Below, piece by piece: positions 51,664 through 60,326 of a DNA stretch of 64,000 bases (positions are counted from its first letter, which is position 1; every line of letters begins with the position of its first letter). The DNA comes from Anaerotruncus colihominis. GTDB lineage: Bacteria > Bacillota > Clostridia > Oscillospirales > Ruminococcaceae. The notes under the pieces are model-generated. The model had not been told where the DNA came from, did no database searches, and saw nothing but the letters and a program-made list of their open reading frames with translations. Made by a program: the position numbers and the translations under genes. The stretch is from the NCBI GenBank assembly GCA_025146135.1, contig CP102255.1, positions 620,001-684,000 of the forward strand, given 5' to 3'.

Positions 51664-52737
51664 TTACATATCCGAAATGCTGTCGAAACGCACGAAGGGC
51701 AGGCTTTCTTCAATCAGGATGCGGCACTCGGCGGTAAAGATGGGTTCGTCCATAGTCCGCTCCCCTGCCAGATATTCGTTCATCAGGTTGATCGCGTTGT
51801 ACCACTGCTGGGCGGGGCCTTGCCAGATAGTCGCACCGATGATCCCCTCGCGAATATAGGTGTACGTCATTTCCGTGCGCTCATAACCAAAGACGAGGGT
51901 CGAACCGACGCGGCGATTATTTTTGACGGCCGCCGCCGCCCACTGTGTCAAGCCGTTGGTGACATAAAAAACGTTCATATCGGCATGCGCCTGCATCTGC
52001 TGTTCAGCAATTTCATAGATGCTTTGGTAGGCGATCCGTTCCGACTCGATCGGAATATCGCAGACCTCAAGGATTTTTGCCGTGGGGTCGTGCCGTTTTA
52101 AAAAGTCTGCAAATCCGGCGAGCCGTTTCTGCGTACCTTCGAACAACTGATTGGCCGCCAGCACGACACAGCGGATGCCGGCGCCCTTATAGAGCAGGGC
52201 CAAGCGTCCTGCAAGCAGTCCCATCGCATAGTCGTCCGGGCCAACGTGAAACAGGCGGCGTGAATTCGGCACGTCCTCGATCACGGTCGCATACGGAATT
52301 TCGGGTGGGATCAGCTCATCGAGCTGGGATTCCCGGCCCTGCACCGGCAGCAGCACAAGCGCGTTTACGCCTTGTGAAAGCAGACGGAGAAGCGCCTCCT
52401 TCTGGTCGCGGAAGGAGTAGGTGGAAACCGTTTCGACCGCCAGTTCAACGCCGAACGGCAACAGCTTTTCCCGCGCGAAATGGACCCCGCTCATCGCCTC
52501 CGCCCAGAATTCGCTCTCCACACGGGAGATACAGACCCCGATTTTGAAGCTGCTTTTACGGTTCACCAGCGCGCGGGCAATACGGCTCGGCCGGTACCCG
52601 AGTGCTTCGATCGCGCTTTGAACCGCCTGCATATTGCGCGCGGAAACCTTGCCGCGGTTGTGCACCACCCGATCGACTGTGCCGATCGACACGCCGGACA
52701 GACGGGCGACATCTTTGATTGTTGGTTGTGAGGACAT
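51664..52737 (-). CDS. LacI-family transcriptional regulator
   Basis: 357 residues. HTH TIKDVARLSGVSIGTVDRVVHNRGKVSARN and hinge YRPSRIARALVNRK; ligand domain of the periplasmic-sugar-binding type (IGVCISRVESEFWAEAMSGVHFAREKL, QGVNALVLLPVQGRE, LVFGYERTEMTYTYIREGIIGATIWQGP). Stands after the lactonase-dehydratase-SDR operon, and may control that operon and the ABC importer at 56 kb, whose promoter has a LacI-type palindrome. Confidence 0.92.
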   Translation of the reverse strand: MSSQPTIKDVARLSGVSIGTVDRVVHNRGKVSARNMQAVQSAIEALGYRPSRIARALVNRKSSFKIGVCISRVESEFWAEAMSGVHFAREKLLPFGVELAVETVSTYSFRDQKEALLRLLSQGVNALVLLPVQGRESQLDELIPPEIPYATVIEDVPNSRRLFHVGPDDYAMGLLAGRLALLYKGAGIRCVVLAANQLFEGTQKRLAGFADFLKRHDPTAKILEVCDIPIESERIAYQSIYEIAEQQMQAHADMNVFYVTNGLTQWAAAAVKNNRRVGSTLVFGYERTEMTYTYIREGIIGATIWQGPAQQWYNAINLMNEYLAGERTMDEPIFTAECRILIEESLPFVRFDSISDM

Positions 52738-52801
52738 AAGCCGACCCCTGATTTCCCCTGAAAAGGATTTTATAATGCTTATTGCAAAATCTTACTCAAT
52801 A

Positions 52802-53680
52802 TTATACATGCATTCCATCCGGTTGTAAAGGAGCGGGAAGCGCCGCGCGGTGTTCATCCAGGCCGCAAGCCGCCGTCTTGACCAGCCAGACGCTTCCCTC
52901 GTCCGGGCCGTCGCTTCCGATCGCCGCTGAGGTGACGAGGAGGGTGTCCAGCCTGCTTCCGCCAAAGGCGACGCTGCTGACCTGCCGGGCAGGGAAGGGC
53001 AGTTCTTCAAGAAGACGGCCGCCGGAGGTATACCGCCGCACGCAGCCCCCGTCCCAACAGGCGGTCCAGAGCATCCCCTGCGCGTCAAGCGTCATCCCGT
53101 CCGGGACCGCCGCTCCAGGCTCATTCAGCAAAACGGCAATCTGCCGGTTGGAAATCGCGCCGTCTGACACGTTGTAAGCATAGCGATAGATGGCGCGGTC
53201 GCCTGAATCTGTGTGATAGAAGCGTTCGCCGTCAAGCGAAAACCCCATGCCGTTTGAAATTTTCAGCCCCTCGAGCAGCCGTCTTGGCGGCTGTCCGTAT
53301 TCAAAAAGCCAAAGACTGCCATCCCTGTTTTCTTCGGTTTTTGTTCCCGCGAGCACCCGGCCGGCCGGGTCGCAGATTGCGTCGTTGAAGCGTTCGCCGG
53401 GCGCCATCGGCACCTGCCAGAGAAGCTGAAAATCGCTTTCATCCCCGCCATATGGGCAGCGGAATACCCCGGACTCGGTCATCAGGAGCAGGTTGCCTGC
53501 CTGGTCAAACAGAAACGCGCCCAGCTGATAGCAGCATTTGAGCAGGCGGCGCACTGCGCCGCCTGGAGTGCAGGCATAGAGCGTTCCATTCAGGATATCT
53601 GTAAAGACAAATTCGCCCGTTTCACGGTGCCACAGCGGCCCTTCACCGAGCGCGCAGGGCGCGAGATTGAGCCTTACCAT
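52802..53680 (-). CDS. SMP-30/gluconolactonase-family lactonase
   Basis: 292 residues, six-bladed propeller pattern: LGEGPLWHRETGEFVFTDI (metal Glu), RFNDAICDPAGRVLAGT (metal Asn), ISNGMGFSLDGERFYHTDSGDRAIYRY (Asn and Asp). Opens aldonolactones to aldonic acids. Overlaps the dehydratase gene by 7 bp. Between the SDR (aldose to lactone) and DgoD-type dehydratase (aldonate to keto-deoxy acid) its order fits the pathway. Confidence 0.9.
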   Translation of the reverse strand: MVRLNLAPCALGEGPLWHRETGEFVFTDILNGTLYACTPGGAVRRLLKCCYQLGAFLFDQAGNLLLMTESGVFRCPYGGDESDFQLLWQVPMAPGERFNDAICDPAGRVLAGTKTEENRDGSLWLFEYGQPPRRLLEGLKISNGMGFSLDGERFYHTDSGDRAIYRYAYNVSDGAISNRQIAVLLNEPGAAVPDGMTLDAQGMLWTACWDGGCVRRYTSGGRLLEELPFPARQVSSVAFGGSRLDTLLVTSAAIGSDGPDEGSVWLVKTAACGLDEHRAALPAPLQPDGMHV

Positions 53681-54822
53681 TCTGTGACGCAGCCGTCGTC
53701 CAGCCGGAAAACGGGATTTTTCCAGGCTAGGTCAGGCTCCTCCATCGCGCGCACCTTATCCTCATCGACTTCGAGTCCGAGTCCCGGACCGCGCAGCAGG
53801 CTGACAAAGCCGTCCCGGTACTGGAAAACGGATTTGTCCCTGAGGTAATCGCCGATCTCCTGCCCCTTGTTATAGGCCATACCGATGCTCTGCTCCTGAA
53901 TGCAGGCGTTGACGCAGGCGAAATCGACCTGTAAACAGGCGGCCAGCGCCACGGGGCCGAGCGGGCAGTGAGGCGCGAGCGCCACATCATACGCCTCGGC
54001 CATGGCGGCGATCCGGCGTACCTCGCTGATGCCGCCCGCGTGGGAGAGGTCCGGCTGGATGATGTCGACGCAGCCGCGCTCCAACAGGTCCTTGAAGCCC
54101 CATCGCGTGTAATTGCGTTCACCGGTTGCCAGCGGGATGCTGGTAAAGCGATGGAGGCGTTCGAACACATCGATGTTTTCCACAAGAACCGGTTCCTCGA
54201 CAAAGAGCGGCTTGAGCGGTTCCAGCTCTTTGAGCAGGGTCTTGGCGGTTCCCTGATGGGCGCGGCCGTGAAAGTCGATTGCGATACCGAAATCAGGGCC
54301 GGCCGCGTCCCGCACCGCCTGCACCTTCTCCAGCAGCCCGGTGATGGCGCGGCTGTCGTTGATCCAGCCGATACGGCCGGTGCCGAGCATCTTGATATTG
54401 CGAAAGCCCTGCGCTTTTTTTTCAAGCGCGGATTTTGCGCATATTTCCGGGGTGTCCGAATCGATCCAGGAATAGACCTCCATCTTTTCACGGACGCGCC
54501 CGCCGAGCAGTTCGTGGACCGGCACGCCGAGCGCCTTGCCCTTGATGTCCCAAAGCGCCTGATCGATTCCGGAGAGCGCGCTTGTCAGCACCGGCCCGCC
54601 GCGATAAAATCCGCCGCGGTAGATTGTCTGCCAGATGTCCTCGACGTTGCGTGGATCGGCGCCCAGCAGATACGGCTCCAGTTCGTGGATACATGCCTGT
54701 GTGGTGGCGGCGCGTCCCTCCACAACTGGCTCGCCCCATCCGATCAGTCCGTCGTCCGTTTCCAGCCGCAGCAGCAGCCAGCGAGGCCGGATGCGGAACG
54801 TTTCAACCTTAGTCAGCTTCAT
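53674..54822 (-). CDS. dgoD: Enolase-superfamily acid sugar dehydratase (DgoD, galactonate dehydratase-like)
   Basis: 382 residues, DgoD length. KVETFRIRPRWLLLRLETDDGLIGWGEPVVEGRA, LSGIDQALWDIKGKALGVPVHELLGG, metal Asp in AIDFHGRAHQGTAK with the catalytic His beside it, metal Glus in FVEEPVL and ATGERNYTRW, catalytic His in LAPHCPLGPVALAA. Dehydrates D-galactonate to 2-keto-3-deoxy-galactonate; close relatives use other acids. Overlaps both neighbours, so one tightly coupled operon. Confidence 0.87.
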   Translation of the reverse strand: MKLTKVETFRIRPRWLLLRLETDDGLIGWGEPVVEGRAATTQACIHELEPYLLGADPRNVEDIWQTIYRGGFYRGGPVLTSALSGIDQALWDIKGKALGVPVHELLGGRVREKMEVYSWIDSDTPEICAKSALEKKAQGFRNIKMLGTGRIGWINDSRAITGLLEKVQAVRDAAGPDFGIAIDFHGRAHQGTAKTLLKELEPLKPLFVEEPVLVENIDVFERLHRFTSIPLATGERNYTRWGFKDLLERGCVDIIQPDLSHAGGISEVRRIAAMAEAYDVALAPHCPLGPVALAACLQVDFACVNACIQEQSIGMAYNKGQEIGDYLRDKSVFQYRDGFVSLLRGPGLGLEVDEDKVRAMEEPDLAWKNPVFRLDDGCVTEW

Positions 54823-55622
54823 TCAGAGACCCCCGTTTCATGGATTTTGAGCGGCAGCAGCGCGCCGCCGTTAAAGGTGTTTTCTGGTACAACCGGCAGC
54901 AGCGCGCCGCCGTCGACGGTGATGCGCGTGCCGGTCATATAGCTGCACGCGTCCGAGGCGAGAAAAACGAGGATGTTTGCGACCTCCTCCGGCGTTGCAA
55001 ACCGTTGGAGCGGGATGCGCTCCTTTACCTGGTTGATCGGATTGTCAGGCTCCCAGACATTGGTGTATCCGGGCGCGAGCGCCAGCACGCGGATTTTATG
55101 CGGAGCCAGTTCCATCGCCGCATTGCGGCAGAAGGTATCCACAGCGGCTTTGCTCGGCGCGTAGATGTTTGCCTCGGGAAAGCATCCGTCCACATGATTG
55201 GAGGCGATGTTGATAATGACGCCGGCTGTACCCTGTTCGACCATTCTGCGGGCGGCAAACTGCGTGCCGAAATAGGCGGCCTTCCAGTCGGTGCGGGTGA
55301 TGCGCTCCCATTGTTCCTCGGTGACTTCAAGCAGCGGGTGAAACTCGCTCACGCCCGCGTTGTTCACCATCAGGTCGATCGAGCCGAATGCGTCGAAATA
55401 CGCATCGAACAGGCCGCGCAGCGCCTGGTAATCGCCTACGTCGGCTCGAAAGGCGAGCGCCTGCGCGCCCGCTTCGCGTGCGAGCCGGCAGGTGTCCTCC
55501 GCGCCCGTCCGGTTGTTGCAGTAGTTCACACCGACGTCGTAGCCGTTTTGCGCCAGTGCGATCGCGATCGCCTTTCCGATGCCGTGGCTCGCGCCGGTAA
55601 TCAGCGCCTTTTTTCTTTTCAT
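54819..55622 (-). CDS. Short-chain dehydrogenase (aldose 1-dehydrogenase-like)
   Basis: 267 residues. TGASHGIGKAIAIALAQNGYDV (cofactor site, followed by NYCNNRTGAED), NNAGVSEFHP, Ser in IASNHVDG, YAPSK, PGYTN and SYMTGTRITVDGG. Resembles glucose 1-dehydrogenase and galactose dehydrogenase SDRs. GGAGAG before ATG. First gene of the SDR, dehydratase, lactonase operon (4-bp overlap with dgoD). The C-terminal 25 residues repeat the phrase GGALLPV...GGALLPL, an odd local duplication. Confidence 0.87.
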   Translation of the reverse strand: MKRKKALITGASHGIGKAIAIALAQNGYDVGVNYCNNRTGAEDTCRLAREAGAQALAFRADVGDYQALRGLFDAYFDAFGSIDLMVNNAGVSEFHPLLEVTEEQWERITRTDWKAAYFGTQFAARRMVEQGTAGVIINIASNHVDGCFPEANIYAPSKAAVDTFCRNAAMELAPHKIRVLALAPGYTNVWEPDNPINQVKERIPLQRFATPEEVANILVFLASDACSYMTGTRITVDGGALLPVVPENTFNGGALLPLKIHETGVSE

Positions 55623-55716
55623 ACTGATTCTCTCCTTTTTTCAAAATCCATGCTTTGGCCCGCGGTACCCCCGAAGGTGTGCGGCGCCACGCGCTGTGGG
55701 GGTAAGCTCATGTCTT

Positions 55717-55881
55717 AAAACCTGTTCAATATCTTAGGGTGTTCCGAATGGGCGGGAATTTTTTCGTTCGGCAATACAAAAAAATCGCAGCCAAGCCTTG
55801 GCGGCTTGCGAGATTTTTTAACACAGAAGGACGGAAAAAGACCTGCTCAGGCGGTGCGCCAGGAAATGCTGAATGGGTTCT
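55717..55881. mobile_element. MITE-like element, copy B3 (diverged)
   Basis: About 165 bp; ends AAAACCTGTTCAATAT and ATGCTGAATGGGTTCT are imperfect inverted repeats; inside, GGAATTTTTTCG, ATTTTTTAACAC and GGAAAAAGACC keep the family order. A further fragment similar to family A lies near 56030-56075. From 55882 to 56170 the sequence is AT-rich with no gene. Confidence 0.6.
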
Positions 55882-56170
55882 GTGGTCAAAACAAGGAGAT
55901 TTTAATTTGTGTGTACGTTAACTGAAATTATAACATGCTTTTTACAACAAGCAAGTATTTGCTAAAAAATTCACAAAATAAACTTATAATTTAGTGATAA
56001 AGTGCAAATTATAATTTGGTTTTTGAGACGTTTTTCACAGAAAGCAGGAGCAATAAAAGCTGATTTTGTTACGCTAGGAGTTTAAAAAAGTTATAAAAAG
56101 AAATTGATTGGTATAAATAAACAAAAAGTAATAAAATTTTAATATAAAACGATGAATATTTCTCAAAATA

Positions 56171-56200
56171 TTGACAGGGCTATGCGCAAAAGCCTATAAT
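56171..56200 (+). promoter_or_regulatory. Sigma-A promoter of the sugar ABC importer operon
   Basis: TTGACA (56171-56176), 18 bp, TATAAT (56195-56200), about 70 bp before the first start codon. Confidence 0.82.
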
Positions 56201-56209
56201 AAAGCCGAT

Positions 56210-56225
56210 GTGTTAACGTAAACAC
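56210..56225 (+). promoter_or_regulatory. LacI-type operator
   Basis: GTGTTAACGTAAACAC, a 16-bp near-palindrome with central ACGT (one mismatched pair), 10 bp after the -10 box. The LacI regulator at 51664-52737 is the nearest candidate. Confidence 0.6.
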
Positions 56226-56269
56226 AAATGCAAAAATACCGTAGAATGCGGGAAGGAGGCTGTACCAGG

Positions 56270-57781
56270 ATGGGCAATTCTGTGGAATTCAGGCATATCA
56301 GCAAGTTTTTCCCAGGTGTCAAGGCGCTGGATGACATCAATTTTTGCGCGGAGAGCGGGCAGGTCTATGCGTTTCTCGGAGAGAATGGCGCGGGCAAATC
56401 CACGCTGCTGAAAATTCTAAACGGCGATTACCAGCCGGACTTTGGGGAATATCTGATCAACGGACAGCCGATCCATTTCTCCACTCCCAGGGAAGCGATC
56501 GCGCACGGCGTGAGCGTGATCTATCAGGAGCGTCAGATTTTGATGGATATGACGGTGGCGGAGAACATCTTTCTGGGCGACTGGCCGAAAAAGAAAAACG
56601 GCCTGGTCGATTTCGCTCTGATGAACCGGCGCACCGCTGAAATTGCCAAACGCTTCGGGCTGAATATCAGCCCGGAAACAAAGGTGGGAAGCCTGAGCAT
56701 CGCCCATCAACAGATGGTAGAGATCATGAAGGCCGTCAGTCGCGATTCCAATATCATCGCGTTTGACGAGCCGACTGCCAGCCTGAGCGACAACGAGATC
56801 GATATCCTGTTCGATATCATCCGCCAACTGCGGGCGGAAGGAAAGATCATTTTCTATGTCTCCCACCGCATGAATGAAATAGCGCAGGTTGCGCAGAAGG
56901 TCATCATTTTTAAGGATGGACGTCTTGTCGAGATCGTGGATCAGGCAACTACCCCTGAGGATCAGATGATCCGTCTGATGGTGGGGCGGTCGCTCGGCGA
57001 TATCTACGACGCCCTGCCGCGCAGCGAACACCCCGGCGAGGCGATCCTCGAGGTGAAGGAACTGTGCACGCCGTATGTAAGCGATATATCATTTACCGCG
57101 CATCGTGGCGAAATCCTCGGCTTTGCCGGATTGGTCGGCGCGGGCCGCACCGAGGTGATGCGCGCGCTGTTCGGGCTTGACCCGGTGTACAGCGGCTCGA
57201 TCGGGCTGGAGGGGCGCGCCATACAGCCGAAATCGCCCGCACAGGCGCTTGCGCTCGGTTTCGCGATGGTGCCGGAGGACCGCAAGATGCAGGGCATCCT
57301 GCCAAACATCTCCGTGCGCGGCAACATAACCGTTTCAATGCTTAAAAAGCTTGTGAGTCCGATCGGCTTTGTGATGACCGATAAGGAGGAGCAAATCGCC
57401 CGGCGGGAGATCGCTGAACTCAACATCAAGACTCCCAATTCGGATAAGCTGATTGCGCAGCTTTCGGGCGGCAACCAGCAGAAGGTTATCCTTGCCCGCT
57501 GGCTGGAAACGCACCCAAAGGTGCTGATTCTTGATGAGCCGACAAAGGGCATCGATGTGGGCGCCAAGGCGGAATTTTACAGGATCATCGCCGCGTGTGC
57601 GCAGCAGGGCATGGCCGTCATCGTCATCTCCTCCGAGCTGCCTGAGGTCATCGGGCTTTCTGACCGGATCATTGTCATGCGAGAGGGCCGGATCAGCGGA
57701 GAGGTCAGCCGCGCTGACTTCAGTGAGGAGATCATTTTGAAATACGCGATGGCCAGCGTCCCGCAAAACGCGGAGCAATAA
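56270..57781 (+). CDS. Sugar ABC transporter ATP-binding protein (RbsA/MglA/AraG type)
   Basis: 503 residues from ATG at 56270 (GGAAGGAGG 10 nt upstream). Two fused ABC domains: first with GENGAGKSTLL, GVSVIYQERQILMDMTV, LSIAHQQMVEIMKAV and AFDEPTASLSD; second with degenerate Walker A GLVGAGRTE, MVPEDRKMQG, LSGGNQQKVILARWL and LILDEPTKGIDVG. Drives uptake of a monosaccharide. First gene of the importer operon. Confidence 0.95.
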   Translation: MGNSVEFRHISKFFPGVKALDDINFCAESGQVYAFLGENGAGKSTLLKILNGDYQPDFGEYLINGQPIHFSTPREAIAHGVSVIYQERQILMDMTVAENIFLGDWPKKKNGLVDFALMNRRTAEIAKRFGLNISPETKVGSLSIAHQQMVEIMKAVSRDSNIIAFDEPTASLSDNEIDILFDIIRQLRAEGKIIFYVSHRMNEIAQVAQKVIIFKDGRLVEIVDQATTPEDQMIRLMVGRSLGDIYDALPRSEHPGEAILEVKELCTPYVSDISFTAHRGEILGFAGLVGAGRTEVMRALFGLDPVYSGSIGLEGRAIQPKSPAQALALGFAMVPEDRKMQGILPNISVRGNITVSMLKKLVSPIGFVMTDKEEQIARREIAELNIKTPNSDKLIAQLSGGNQQKVILARWLETHPKVLILDEPTKGIDVGAKAEFYRIIAACAQQGMAVIVISSELPEVIGLSDRIIVMREGRISGEVSRADFSEEIILKYAMASVPQNAEQ

Positions 57782-57799
57782 GCAGGAGGAACAGCGAGA

Positions 57800-58825
57800 A
57801 TGAATAACCTGATATATAAACTGAAAAAAAGCGACTTTGCCGACAAGATCACGCTGATTGTGGCAATGGTGCTTCTAGTGGTTCTGTTCGGCGCGCTCAA
57901 CCGCAACTATGTCACCGGCGCGAACATGATCAATATCCTAATCGCCTGTTCCCTGACCGGGTTTGTGGCGATCGGTGAAACGAATCTGATTATCGCCAAC
58001 CAAAACGACCTGTCGGCCGGTTCGGTGGCCGCCTGTGCCGGCGTGCTTGCCGCGATCCTCGCGCGCGAGGGCGTTCCGGCGATTCTGGCGCTGGCGATCG
58101 CGGTCTGCGCCGGCTTTCTGGTCGGAGCGGTCAACGCGGGGCTTGTCACCTTCCTCAAATTACAGCCCTTTATCGCGACGCTGGCCACCATGTCGGTGGT
58201 GCGCGGCATCGCTTATATCCTCTGCAACGGCAAGGCGGTAGCCATCAGCGACAAGACGTTTATTAAATTCGGCAATTACCGCATCTTCGGCATCCTGCCG
58301 GTGCCGGTCCTGCTTCTCCTGATTGCCTTCATCGTATTCGGCATCATATTGAGCAAGACGTATTTCGGACGCAGCATCTATGTGCTCGGAGGCAACACCT
58401 ACGCTGCGCGCCTGGCCGGACTCAACCCGACACGCATCATCTTCAAGCTGCACATCATCGAATCGGGGCTTGCCGCTTTCGCCGGCGTGCTGCTGGCCGC
58501 GCGCATGAATTCCGGGCAGCCGTCGGCCTGCAACGGGCTTGAGTTTGACGCCATCACGGCCGCCGTTCTGGGCGGCACGGCCTTCACCGGCGGCGTCGGC
58601 ACGATCTTCGGCACCTTTTTGGGGATGCTTGTGCTCCAGGGCTTCAAAACCGGGCTGAACATGGTTGGCGTGCAGACCTTCTGGCAGCAGGTCGCGCAGG
58701 GCGGGTTGTTGGTCGTGGCGCTGGCGTTCGACTTTTACCGCAAGCATACACGTGACAAGCGCGCGCTTGAGGAAAGCATGGCCGCGCGCGGCGCGCAGCT
58801 GCCGAACAAGAAGGCGCGCGCCTGA
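57800..58825 (+). CDS. Sugar ABC transporter permease (RbsC type)
   Basis: 341 residues, about ten membrane helices. Family motifs GETNLIIANQNDLSAGSVAACAGVLAA, FLKLQPFIATLATMSVVRGIAY, VLGGNTYAARLAGLNPTRIIFKLHIIESGLAAFAGVLLAARMNSGQP and FDAITAAVLGGTAFTGGVGTIFGTFLG. Membrane channel of the importer. 18 bp after the ATPase gene, followed by a terminator and a MITE-like element before the binding-protein gene. Confidence 0.94.
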   Translation: MNNLIYKLKKSDFADKITLIVAMVLLVVLFGALNRNYVTGANMINILIACSLTGFVAIGETNLIIANQNDLSAGSVAACAGVLAAILAREGVPAILALAIAVCAGFLVGAVNAGLVTFLKLQPFIATLATMSVVRGIAYILCNGKAVAISDKTFIKFGNYRIFGILPVPVLLLLIAFIVFGIILSKTYFGRSIYVLGGNTYAARLAGLNPTRIIFKLHIIESGLAAFAGVLLAARMNSGQPSACNGLEFDAITAAVLGGTAFTGGVGTIFGTFLGMLVLQGFKTGLNMVGVQTFWQQVAQGGLLVVALAFDFYRKHTRDKRALEESMAARGAQLPNKKARA

Positions 58826-58840
58826 TGCAAAAGGATCCCC

Positions 58841-58864
58841 GCGGGCGGCGGACGCCCGCTTTTA
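58841..58864 (+). terminator. Terminator after the permease gene
   Basis: GCGGGCG (58841-58847) pairs with CGCCCGC (58853-58859), then TTTTAG. Implies that the binding-protein gene downstream has its own promoter or relies on read-through. Confidence 0.8.
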
Positions 58865-58867
58865 GCT

Positions 58868-59021
58868 CCTGTATTCACAGCCTGTGGATGCTTGACAAGC
58901 GAGGAATTTTTCCAGCCGGTCAAGGCGCATTTTTGCAGGCGGGCTGTCGCCCGGCAAAAAAATTTAACGCCAAGCGGGGAAAAAAGCCCGCATGGACAGT
59001 GCCTAACGGCTTCGAATACAG
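58868..59021. mobile_element. MITE-like element, copy B1
   Basis: About 154 bp; ends CCTGTATTCACAGCC and GGCTTCGAATACAGG form a 15-bp inverted repeat. Inserted between permease and binding-protein genes. Reverse complement of copy B2. Confidence 0.85.
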
Positions 59022-59059
59022 GTTCTTACACAGAAACTGATCAGCAAAGGAGAAGAATC

Positions 59060-60145
59060 ATGAAAAAATCATTTCTGAAAACGCTTGCGACAGGGCTTTC
59101 CGTAGCGATGCTGGCGGCGATGACCGCCTGCGGCGGCTCCACGACGGCCTCGTCCTCCGCGGAATCGCAGGCCGCGCCGGCAGACGGCGCTTCCGCACCG
59201 GCGCAGAGCGCGCCCGCCGATTCCGTGTCCACAGGCGACAAAACGATTGTCGGCATCTACAAGATGGGTACGGCGACCTGGTTTATCCAGGAGGGAGCGG
59301 CCTCCCAAAAGGTGGTTGAGGACGCCGGCTACACCTGGAAGTTTATGGACTGCAACCAGAATGCCGCGACGTATATGGACCTGCTCAACACGGTGATCGC
59401 GGATAAGGTCGACGGCGTGCTCGTCTGCCTGCCGGACCAGAACCTGAGCCAGACGACCGTTGACATGCTCACCGAGGCGGGGATTCCCGTGATCGCGGTG
59501 GATGACGCGCTTGAAACTGAAGACGGCACCAAGCTGGCCCCGTGGGTCGGTATCGACGGCTTCAGCATCGGCAAGGCCGCCGGCGAGTGGGGCGTCAACT
59601 ATATCAAGGAGAACAACCTCGCCGATGACGAGAGCTTCGGCATCCTGCTGATGACGGCCGACACCGTTTCCTCCTGCGTGCCGCGCACCGAGGGCGAGCT
59701 GGCGGCGCTCTCCGAAGGCCTGCCTGATTTCCCTGAATCCCGTATCTTCCGCGCCGACTGCGACACCTCCGCCGAGGACGGCAACCAGGCCGCCAACGCG
59801 GTGATCACCGGTCATCCTGAGATCAAAAAATGGCTGGTGCTCGGCGTTTCCGACGAGAGCAGCCAGGGCGCCGCGCGCGCCATCGAATCAGCCGGACTCG
59901 GCGCTGATTCGATGGTCATGGGCCTGGGCGGATACCTGTGTCCGGATGAGTTTGAAAACCCCGACTCCTGCTTCCGCGCGGCGGCCTACTTCTCGGCGCG
60001 TGATGTCGGCGGGACAGCCGCGCAGGAGATGGTCGACCATCTTGAGAATGGGACCGAAATTCCCGAGACATATGCCGTCGATGCGACAATCGTTGAATAC
60101 GGCGACGATCTGGCAAGCATCATGCCGGAATATGTAAACGAATAA
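59060..60145 (+). CDS. Sugar ABC transporter substrate-binding lipoprotein (AraF-like)
   Basis: 361 residues from ATG at 59060 (AAAGGAG 8 nt upstream; the longer frame upstream is MITE sequence). Lipobox MLAAMTAC (Cys24), Ser/Ala/Pro linker, then a type I periplasmic-binding fold: VGIYKMGTATWFIQEG, KVDGVLVCLPDQNLS, GIPVIAVDDAL, GHPEIKKWLVLGVSDESSQGAARAI. These blocks resemble L-arabinose-binding AraF more than RbsB, so an aldopentose or galactose-like ligand is likely. Confidence 0.88.
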   Translation: MKKSFLKTLATGLSVAMLAAMTACGGSTTASSSAESQAAPADGASAPAQSAPADSVSTGDKTIVGIYKMGTATWFIQEGAASQKVVEDAGYTWKFMDCNQNAATYMDLLNTVIADKVDGVLVCLPDQNLSQTTVDMLTEAGIPVIAVDDALETEDGTKLAPWVGIDGFSIGKAAGEWGVNYIKENNLADDESFGILLMTADTVSSCVPRTEGELAALSEGLPDFPESRIFRADCDTSAEDGNQAANAVITGHPEIKKWLVLGVSDESSQGAARAIESAGLGADSMVMGLGGYLCPDEFENPDSCFRAAAYFSARDVGGTAAQEMVDHLENGTEIPETYAVDATIVEYGDDLASIMPEYVNE

Positions 60146-60246
60146 TCCCGCCCGCCCGGCGATAGAGGTTCCAAAGCCTGTTCAGGTGTTCGCCTTCCTG
60201 AAATTAAGAACCTGTTGGCAGGGGAATTTTGAATAGGTTTTTATAA

Positions 60247-60283
60247 GGCCGCGGAGCATAAAACCCTGCTGCGCGGCCCTCTT
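60247..60283 (+). terminator. Terminator after the binding-protein gene
   Basis: GGCCGCGGAGC (60247-60257) pairs with GCTGCGCGGCC (60268-60278) with one mismatch, followed by CTCTTTTT. A short CCTGTT/AGG-containing stretch before it looks like another decayed MITE end. Confidence 0.8.
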
Positions 60284-60326
60284 TTTGGATGAAATTGCCC
60301 TGCCGGATAAAAAAGAGAGTGATAAC

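Noticed and set aside
58892..59059. N-terminal extension of the AraF-like binding protein
   Set aside because: Same repeat; the lipoprotein signal peptide begins at 59060 behind AAAGGAG.
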